Positions 1-5,131 of a DNA stretch of 15,112 bases are shown one piece after another. The position numbers and the translations under genes are program-made. The stretch spans positions 1 to 15,112 of the forward strand of contig JAHELQ010000074.1 of assembly GCA_024644125.1 (NCBI GenBank), written 5' to 3'. The notes beneath the pieces are model-generated. The model ran no database searches, had not been told where the DNA came from, and worked only from the letters and a program-made list of their open reading frames with translations. The stretch is from Candidatus Aminicenantota bacterium. GTDB taxonomy: Bacteria > Acidobacteriota > Aminicenantia > UBA2199. Within the stretch, counting starts at the first letter, position 1, and every line of letters starts with the position of its first letter.

Positions 1-475
1 CGAAGTTGAAGTCGTCGTAGGTCATCTGGGTTTGTTTGCCGTCGGGGTAGGTGATTTTGGTGAGATTGCCGCTGGCGTCGTATTGGTAGGTGGTGGTGCG
101 GTTGAGGATGTTGTCTTCGGTGGAGATGACCTGGTTATTTTGGTTGTAGGTGTTGGTCTGGTCGAGGCCGTAGTCGCGGATGCGGAGGATTTGGTGGAAG
201 CCGGGGATGGCGGGGTCGTTCTGGTAGTCGAGGCGGAGATTTTGTCTGGTGATGGTGAATTGCCGGGATTGCGGCGAGAACGGGGCGTGCGGGTCGCCGG
301 GGGGTTGGGACCAGGAAGTGTCGGTAGTTGTGGCGATGACCTGTTTGACCTGGAGATCGGGATTGTAGAGGATGATGGTTTTGTCGGAGCCGTCGGGGTG
401 GATGATTTTGATTAGTTGTTCGCCGTTGTAGTGATAGGATGTGGTTTTGCCATGGATGTCGATCTCGTTCATCAT
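1..475 (-). CDS. RHS/YD-repeat protein fragment (3' end outside window)
   Basis: On the minus strand an open frame encodes at least two YD-type repeats: a YHYNGEQLIKIIHPDG unit near residues 15-30 and a YQYDASGNLTKITYPDGK unit near residues 127-144. These are hallmarks of RHS/wall-associated beta-shell proteins, which wrap a C-terminal toxin or effector or act as surface polymers. The C-terminal end lies beyond position 1. The frame stays open upstream of the ATG pair at 475 and 472, but the upstream residues are not RHS-like and run through a REP-like palindrome. No ribosome site precedes the ATG. RHS proteins normally have a long N-terminal region, so this looks like a 5'-truncated remnant rather than a full gene. 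The family call is firm; whether it is expressed is doubtful. Confidence 0.7.
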   Translation of the reverse strand, partial: MMNEIDIHGKTTSYHYNGEQLIKIIHPDGSDKTIILYNPDLQVKQVIATTTDTSWSQPPGDPHAPFSPQSRQFTITRQNLRLDYQNDPAIPGFHQILRIRDYGLDQTNTYNQNNQVISTEDNILNRTTTYQYDASGNLTKITYPDGKQTQMTYDDFNF

Positions 476-487
476 GGAGTGGCATTC

Positions 488-540
488 GGGACAGGCATAT
501 GTTTCTTCTGTCTCTAAATAGCGAAGATTTACCTGTCCCC
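488..540. repeat. REP-like palindromic element next to the RHS fragment
   Basis: The stretch opens with GGGACAGG (488-495) and closes with CCTGTCCCC (532-540), an inverted pair about 36 bases apart. The same GGGGACAGG signature occurs at 4805, 4978 (inverted) and 14448. It sits exactly at the boundary between the RHS fragment and the transposase fossil, which suggests an insertion or recombination point. REP elements are usually spread by RAYT (REP-associated tyrosine) transposases. None is present in this window. Confidence 0.55.
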
Positions 541-821
541 TATTTGATCCTTTTTTTAAATGGATAAAACAGAACGTAAAGATAAAAGCATTCTACGAAA
601 CATCGGAGGTTGCAGTAAAAGCACAAATTCGGATAGCGATAATTTTTTACGTCATTCTTTCCTTTATCAAATTTCAAACAAGGTGTGACGGCACAATACT
701 TAAATTATGCAGAATCATTCGAAACTCAGTTTTCAAAAATAAAGGCATTAATAGATTTTACTATGAGAAGGCCCAGATAAATGGGGAAAGGGCAGAGATC
801 CTTACTTGCAGAGGGTCTTGA
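541..821 (+). pseudogene. IS4-type transposase C-terminal fossil
   Basis: A plus-strand frame (codons in phase with 546) reads PFFKWIKQNVKIKAFYETSE followed by VAVKAQIRIAIIFYVI. This closely resembles the conserved block near the C-terminus of IS4-type DDE transposases (typical form FFKWIKQ-L-IK-FYGTSENAVKTQIWIAI-YVL). A weaker echo of the following TILQ...VFEK segment appears as TILKLCRI...SVFKN. The frame then runs without resemblance to a TGA at 819-821. There is no start codon and no N-terminal catalytic domain, and the resemblance begins directly after the REP-like palindrome. It is therefore a decayed remnant, not a working transposase. The match is by recall of the family motif, not by a search. 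Confidence 0.72.
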
Positions 822-1061
822 TTTATTTAAGCCTCCAATAATAGGGGGCACAACTGCGATCTCGTTAATTTGACATTTACAGCAAAATCATGATATATCT
901 TTTAAAACATTGGCCATTTCAAGTATAGGTGAAATAAAATGGGAATGTTTGATTAGAGACACCAAAAAAAATTCAATAACAAAAAATATAGAGTTTTTTA
1001 GATATTAAAAAACAAGAAGAGGGTTTTGTTGAAAACTAAAAAATCATGTAGGAGGAAACGA
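822..1061 (+). other. AT-rich leader region of the RiPP cassette
   Basis: No credible gene is visible here on either strand. The stretch contains the candidate promoter (870-899), the left arm of a 15-bp inverted repeat (1014-1028) and the GGAGG ribosome site (1051-1055) of the precursor gene. If the promoter is right, the transcript has an untranslated leader of about 150 bases, unusually long for a peptide gene and large enough for a regulatory structure. Confidence 0.5.
870..899 (+). promoter_or_regulatory. Candidate sigma-70 promoter for the RiPP cassette
   Basis: A perfect -35 box TTGACA (870-875) is followed after 18 bases by TATATC (894-899), preceded by TG at 891-892 in the extended -10 position. 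Start of transcription would be near 906. It is the best promoter match upstream of the precursor gene, but the -10 matches consensus in only four of six positions. Confidence 0.45.
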
Positions 1062-1223
1062 ATGTTAAGAGAATTAAAAAAAGTAGAATTAAGTACAAAT
1101 GAAAAGAAAAGGACACTAGCTGGAAGTGCACCTCTTGTTGAATGTCTTGGAAATTGTAATAATTGCCAGGGTACGACCAGTCGCCTTAATGAAGACTCTT
1201 TCCAACAGGATGCCAATAAATAA
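1062..1223 (+). CDS. RiPP precursor peptide, Cys-containing (53 aa)
   Basis: The product is a 53-residue peptide. The N-terminal half is charged and leader-like (MLRELKKVELSTNEKKR). It is followed by TLAGSAP, which could be a cleavage region of the Gly-Gly/Ala-Gly kind, and then by a C-terminal half with VECLGNCNNCQGTTS. Cysteines 28, 32 and 35 form CX3CX2C; the tail is polar (RLNEDSFQQDANK). Start choice: ATG at 1062 has GGAGG at 1051-1055 with a six-base spacer, while an in-frame TTG at 1026 lacks an equally good site. Directly downstream are a radical SAM/SPASM maturase, a lipoprotein and a second radical SAM protein, the classic context of a modified peptide such as a sactipeptide or ranthipeptide (Cys thioether cross-links). 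I do not recognise a named precursor family. The function is inferred from size, composition and context. Confidence 0.78.
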   Translation: MLRELKKVELSTNEKKRTLAGSAPLVECLGNCNNCQGTTSRLNEDSFQQDANK

Positions 1224-1244
1224 AGGATAAAAGCTTTATTTATT
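1215..1244 (+). promoter_or_regulatory. AT-rich hairpin over the precursor stop codon
   Basis: AATAAATAAAG (1215-1225) pairs perfectly with CTTTATTTATT (1234-1244) across an eight-base loop. The precursor stop codon (1221-1223) lies inside the left arm. There is no GC core or T-tract after it, so it is not a textbook terminator. It may partly end or protect the precursor mRNA, so that more peptide than maturase is made. Confidence 0.5.
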
Positions 1245-1311
1245 GATTATCTCTAAAAAATAGAACAGATCAAAACCCTCTTCTTCTCAGTATAAATATT
1301 GGAGGTTTGGT

Positions 1312-2667
1312 TTGATTATATCGACAGAAGAAGTAAAATATAAGTTAACGCCAATGTCTTCTCTCATATTTCCTATTGATATCCCTATAGACTTGTCAAA
1401 ATATTCTACAAAGAATTTCAATTCAAAATGCGATACACTTATTCATAACATCTCAGAAGAGTATGCAAGGAGTAAGATCTCTAATTGCACAACTATTGTT
1501 TTCGAGGTAACTCAAGAATGTAATTTTCGTTGCCGTTACTGTGCATATAGCGACCTCTATCCAAATTTCAGAAGACATCAAAATTCAGATATGAGTTTTT
1601 TGGTTGCGAAGAGTGCGTTAGATGAAATCGCAAAGATTGTTTTCTCAGGACTCCGAACAAATAAAGGCTCAATAGCAATAGGCTTCTATGGAGGTGAACC
1701 TTTAATTAGATTTGATTTAATAAAAAAAATCTACGAATATTCAAAATTGAAGAAAGATGAATTTGGTCAAGAGCATCCATGGAGGTATAGACTTACAACA
1801 AATGGATATTTGCTAAAGGGAGAAATAGTAGATTTTTTTATTGAGAATAATTTTTCTTGCGATATCAGTATTGATGGACACAAAAGTGAACACGACAAGT
1901 TCCGAGTTACTCGCAATGGAGAGCCTACTTGGGAACAAATTTGGAGGAATATAAATTACATTCATGACAATTTTCCAGAATATTTTAACGAAAAAATCAA
2001 CTTTCAAGTAACTATACATCCGGAATATAACCTTTTTAAATTACAAGAATTTTTTAGAAAAAATGAGAACATTTTTAATAAAAAAAACACTCGGTTATCT
2101 ACTCTAAGAATGCTTGGTTTGCAAGATTGCCTGCAACAAATTTGGGAGAAAAAATATAGAAAACTTCAAAATACCGTTTCCAAGCTCGACAAAAACTTCT
2201 GGCTATTTGATAAACTAAACTTCAATAGAATTGAAAACAAACTTATTAAAAAGACATCAGCAAAGAAATTCGTTAATCAGTTTTCCGGTAATTGTTTCCC
2301 TGGAGAAAATAAACTCCTGGTTAACAGTGATGGGAAATTTTCAATCTGCGAAAGAGTCAGTCCAGGAAACTATATCGGAGATTTCGATAAGGGTTTTTAC
2401 TTTAACAAAATTATTGAATTGGAGAAAAACTGGAAACAAACCATACATAATAAATTATGTCGAAAATGCTATTATTGGTTCTATTGTAACGCCTGCTATA
2501 GTAACAGCGAAAAAAATGGGATTTTTACCATCGATAATAATTTTTGCGAGAATGTAAAAAAATCCCTTTATGGTGACTTGACGAAATATTTATCTATAGA
2601 GGAGGAAAAACGTGAAAAAAATAGTGATATCACTAATTGTCTTACTGATTTTATTGACAAACTGTAA
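1312..2667 (+). CDS. Radical SAM/SPASM peptide maturase (451 aa)
   Basis: This is a radical SAM enzyme with a C-terminal SPASM domain, expected to install carbon-centred cross-links or thioethers on the upstream peptide in the cytoplasm. Cysteines 70, 74 and 77 (CNFRCRYC) form the CX3CX2C motif that binds the SAM-cleaving 4Fe-4S cluster. FYGGEP (125-130) is the SAM-contacting GGE motif, and TTNGY (162-166) and DISIDG (184-189) are barrel motifs. The SPASM domain has the full seven-Cys layout: C328, then G341-X4-C346, C383-X2-C386-X5-C392-X2-C395, and C412, giving two auxiliary clusters. About 60 residues precede the radical SAM core and may bind the leader. Start: TTG at 1312 with GGAGG at 1301-1305. 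The last 56 bases overlap the lipoprotein gene. A. T-rich codon use matches its cassette neighbours. Confidence 0.9.
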   Translation: MIISTEEVKYKLTPMSSLIFPIDIPIDLSKYSTKNFNSKCDTLIHNISEEYARSKISNCTTIVFEVTQECNFRCRYCAYSDLYPNFRRHQNSDMSFLVAKSALDEIAKIVFSGLRTNKGSIAIGFYGGEPLIRFDLIKKIYEYSKLKKDEFGQEHPWRYRLTTNGYLLKGEIVDFFIENNFSCDISIDGHKSEHDKFRVTRNGEPTWEQIWRNINYIHDNFPEYFNEKINFQVTIHPEYNLFKLQEFFRKNENIFNKKNTRLSTLRMLGLQDCLQQIWEKKYRKLQNTVSKLDKNFWLFDKLNFNRIENKLIKKTSAKKFVNQFSGNCFPGENKLLVNSDGKFSICERVSPGNYIGDFDKGFYFNKIIELEKNWKQTIHNKLCRKCYYWFYCNACYSNSEKNGIFTIDNNFCENVKKSLYGDLTKYLSIEEEKREKNSDITNCLTDFIDKL

Positions 2668-3754
2668 ACAAAAACAACCAAATGCGAAAGCAATCTTCGT
2701 TGAAGAGAATCAATCGGCAGCTCATATCAAGATCGAAAAAAAAAGAGAGATCCAGCTCAAGAATCTATCTGGTGTTGAGCCAAGCCCCAAGATACTGGCT
2801 ACTCCGGACAACATCTTGGTATTTCATTTCGACGGGAATGGTTCTCGGGCGAAGAAGATTTTCTGTGACGCTTATTCCCATCAATTGGAATGGAAATGGA
2901 GAAAAGAATTCATGATTGGTCAGGGGCCGGGGGATATCTCGTCATCTTGTCGTTTTTTTCTCATAAACAACCAAATATACTGCTTGGAAAATGGATCGAG
3001 ACGTGTATCAATCTTTGATTTACACATGAATTACCAGTCCATGAAAAAAGCAGAATCAGCCAATCACTTTAGCTTTTTTTCAAACAATGGGCGTTATTAT
3101 TATGCATTGACTAACTCAATTGGAAATATTGGGTTAGCAATTTGGAAAATGAAAGTAGGGGGGAATGGAAAACAAAAAATCGTTTCATTCGATCCCTATA
3201 ATTACAATGCGGTGGACAAAGAAAGACATCTATTTTTACTTATGGCACGACCGGAGAAAGTTCTTTTCTCCCATGAAGACCGAATTTTTTTTCTCAATTG
3301 TAAAGAATTCTCCATCTTCAGAATAAATGAAAATGCATTTCTAGATAAAGCTATCCGATATATTACACCGGAAATCACGCTTTCCTCTGACGAGAACAGA
3401 GAAAATATGATCGCCTTCAGAAAAAAACATCGTGTTATTTCTGTAATTGGGGGCAAGAAAGTTGTTTTCGCACCATTTGTACAGCCTGCTTCCGGCGTCG
3501 CGTGTTTAAAAAATGGCTTTGTTGTATTTCGCCGTAGAAATTATAAATGCGAATGCAGCGATACAACCGAAGGCGACTATTTCACCTATGATCTCGTTCA
3601 TAAGGGCAAAGTTCAATTCCCATGCTATGTCTCAAATTTTGATCAATTTGGCTTCAACTCCCAGCAACTATGGGAAAATGGGATCTACCTTGTACAAGAA
3701 GCAGGCGAAAATGAAGAGTCCGATTACTTAACCTTCTGGGAAGTGGAAGAATGA
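2612..3754 (+). CDS. Beta-propeller-like lipoprotein of the RiPP cassette (380 aa)
   Basis: A GTG start at 2612 is fixed by GGAGG at 2601-2605 inside the end of the maturase gene. The N-terminus is a lipoprotein signal peptide (MKKIVISLIVLLILLTNC, lipidated Cys 18). Asn at the -1 position is atypical of proteobacterial lipoboxes but tolerated in some other phyla. The body carries GQGPGDI (103-109), a hallmark of 6-bladed beta-propeller lipoproteins (usual form GQGPGEF), and many short beta-rich segments. Such proteins are common beside radical SAM peptide maturases in Bacteroidetes-like genomes. The role is unknown: a surface or periplasmic binding platform for the exported peptide, or a receptor, is plausible. 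The family call rests on one motif and overall character. It could instead be a cassette-specific lipoprotein that is itself the target. Confidence 0.65.
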   Translation: MKKIVISLIVLLILLTNCKQKQPNAKAIFVEENQSAAHIKIEKKREIQLKNLSGVEPSPKILATPDNILVFHFDGNGSRAKKIFCDAYSHQLEWKWRKEFMIGQGPGDISSSCRFFLINNQIYCLENGSRRVSIFDLHMNYQSMKKAESANHFSFFSNNGRYYYALTNSIGNIGLAIWKMKVGGNGKQKIVSFDPYNYNAVDKERHLFLLMARPEKVLFSHEDRIFFLNCKEFSIFRINENAFLDKAIRYITPEITLSSDENRENMIAFRKKHRVISVIGGKKVVFAPFVQPASGVACLKNGFVVFRRRNYKCECSDTTEGDYFTYDLVHKGKVQFPCYVSNFDQFGFNSQQLWENGIYLVQEAGENEESDYLTFWEVEE

Positions 3755-4686
3755 AACATTTTGAACTGTCACCTTTTGTTCATAAAATAAAAGGAGTAAA
3801 AAATTACCTATTCCATGATTTGTACTATGAACGGTTGTTTCACCTTGCTCCTAGCGATATAAGCGTAGAAGAGCTTAAAAAGCAATTGATGGAAAAAGGA
3901 TTGTTATTTGAAACCAACGGAATTATTCCCTTTAAATTTAAACTTGATTTTGAACCATTGCAGAACGAAGTGAAACTGATTGAACTTGAGATCCGATTGA
4001 CAGGAAAATGCTCTGAAAACTGTCCAGATTGTGGGGATTCATGTGGTTGCTTCATAACTGAACACAGGGAAATCATGAGTAACGAAGTGTTTGATTCGAT
4101 CCTTAGCCAATTTGGAAAAGGATGTGGCAAAGTTCCAATCAAACAATTGGCTATCACTGGAGGGAATCCATTTTTTGAAGAAAGGCGTTTACATTCATTG
4201 CTAGACTCCATTGAAGCTGAGAATAGGTTTATCCTCTTTCAAAAACATGAACTCTATCCTGGAATAGAAGGCTATGATTTTGTTCCTAACAGGACAAGAG
4301 GGTTATCAATATCAGATTCCGCAATGGAATGTGATGACTTTTCATTTTTCTTTAGAAAAATGTTCCATTCTTGTTGGGGAAAAAAGATATGCGTTGATGT
4401 AAACGGTGATATAAAATTATGCCTCCGCCATCCATTGAAATTTGGAAATATTCAAAAAGATAATGTCAAGCAATTAATAGTGAACGGTGTTTTCGATCCA
4501 TATTGGGAATTAACAAAGGATGACGTTGCAACATGTAAAAGCTGTGAGTATAGATATGCGTGCTTTGAATGTCGGCCCGACATAGAAGATGATTGCGATT
4601 ACTCTGAAAAACCTAAACAATGTGGTTACAATCCAGTTACAGGAGAGTGGAAGGAACCTATAAAGAATAATATTCTTGAAATCTAG
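3751..4686 (+). CDS. Second, compact radical SAM/SPASM protein (311 aa)
   Basis: ATG at 3751 overlaps the lipoprotein stop (ATGA), implying translational coupling. Residues 1-75 form a separate N-terminal region (start MKHFELSPFVHKIKGVKNYL), possibly a winged-helix or leader-binding unit. Cys 87, 91 and 94 (CSENCPDC) keep CX3CX2C, with extra Cys at 98 and 100. TGGNP (136-140) replaces the usual GGE-P. Only about 65 residues separate that motif from the SPASM-like region, so much of a normal SAM barrel is missing. The SPASM-like part has C208, C214, G219-X4-C224, C262-X2-C265-X5-C271-X2-C274, C282 and C291. The architecture resembles the partner or pseudo-radical-SAM proteins of GG-Bacteroidales-type RiPP systems, except that here the cluster cysteines are intact. 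It may be a second modifying enzyme or a cluster-bearing helper. Confidence 0.82.
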   Translation: MKHFELSPFVHKIKGVKNYLFHDLYYERLFHLAPSDISVEELKKQLMEKGLLFETNGIIPFKFKLDFEPLQNEVKLIELEIRLTGKCSENCPDCGDSCGCFITEHREIMSNEVFDSILSQFGKGCGKVPIKQLAITGGNPFFEERRLHSLLDSIEAENRFILFQKHELYPGIEGYDFVPNRTRGLSISDSAMECDDFSFFFRKMFHSCWGKKICVDVNGDIKLCLRHPLKFGNIQKDNVKQLIVNGVFDPYWELTKDDVATCKSCEYRYACFECRPDIEDDCDYSEKPKQCGYNPVTGEWKEPIKNNILEI

Positions 4687-4804
4687 TTTATTTTTGATTC
4701 CTTAGAAAGATAAGAAATTCAAAAAGCATGAAGATTAAATGATAAAAATAGCCTTGGGCATAAGAGTATAAAAAAGTAATTTAATAAGGAGGGAAGGAGG
4801 GGCT

Positions 4805-4986
4805 GGGGACAGGTAGATTATTGTCAAATTTGAAGATTTGTTTCTAGCGTTGCCACTCGAACCCGCCATCGAAGCCTTCGATCGCCGAGAGAATGTTCTC
4901 CGGGCGATTTACACTGATTGTACACTATATCGAACCCGAACGGGCCTTCGCGAACGGGCAGGCACGGGGCAAATGTGCCTGTCCCC
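4805..4986 (-). repeat. REP-like dispersed repeat bounded by GGGGACAGG
   Basis: GGGGACAGG (4805-4813) and CCTGTCCCC (4978-4986) form the inverted ends of a segment of about 180 bases. Inside is a near-palindrome, CCATCGAAGCCTTCGATCG (4866-4884). Its exact reverse complement occurs at 14488-14506, with further similarity on both sides. A second internal signature is GGCACGGGGCAAATGTGCC (4961-4979), the familiar core of REP-like repeats in many environmental bacterial genomes. The segment is probably non-coding and separates the AT-rich cassette from the GC-richer chromosome. Confidence 0.65.
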
Positions 4987-5047
4987 GAGGCCGAATTCCA
5001 TTGATTGCGACATCGAATACCGGGATTAGGAGATGCCTGGTTGCTGG

Positions 5048-5056
5048 TGATAAAAT
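5048..5056 (+). promoter_or_regulatory. Possible extended -10 promoter of the reductase gene
   Basis: TG-A-TAAAAT (5048-5056) fits an extended -10 element (TGnTATAAT with one mismatch). No good -35 box is present 16-18 bases upstream. It would give a leader of about 70 bases before the ATG at 5132. Confidence 0.3.
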
Positions 5057-5131
5057 AAAAAAGAGAACACTGGGGAATATTTTTTCGTAGAAATACAATT
5101 AAAACGCTCGCTTTGAAAATCAGGAGGACGC

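Larger units (their letters stand above)
1014..1285. repeat. Perfect 15-bp inverted repeat bracketing the precursor gene
   Basis: AAGAAGAGGGTTTTG at 1014-1028 is the exact reverse complement of the bases at 1271-1285. The 242 bases between the arms contain the entire precursor gene, its ribosome site and the hairpin at its stop codon, and nothing else. The right arm ends 15 bases before the ribosome site of the maturase gene. The arrangement could make a long-range RNA stem that loops out the precursor cistron, or could be the ends of an invertible or mobile DNA cassette. The match itself is read directly; the role is inference. Confidence 0.75.
4687..5131. other. Intergenic stretch with REP-like repeat, no gene
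   Basis: No convincing coding region is visible on either strand. Long frames here carry no recognisable domain and run through the palindromic repeat at 4805-4986. The first hundred bases are AT-rich, like the RiPP cassette, and show no clear hairpin-plus-T terminator. From about 4840 the composition changes to GC-rich repeat sequence. A possible promoter for the reductase gene lies near 5048. Confidence 0.6.

Noticed and set aside
32..415. Plus-strand frame rich in Gly and Val
   Set aside because: Shadow of the minus-strand RHS/YD-repeat frame; composition is the complement of repeated Asn/Thr/Tyr codons.
781..873. Short ATG frame (MGKGQRSLL...) as a second peptide gene
   Set aside because: No ribosome site, overlaps the transposase fossil, and no precursor-like features.
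1026..1061. In-frame TTG start that would extend the precursor by 12 residues
   Set aside because: The ATG at 1062 has a perfect GGAGG with six-base spacing; the TTG falls inside the inverted-repeat arm and has no comparable site.
2231..2557. 108-residue frame inside the maturase gene
   Set aside because: Out-of-frame shadow of the radical SAM/SPASM gene, whose motifs are intact.
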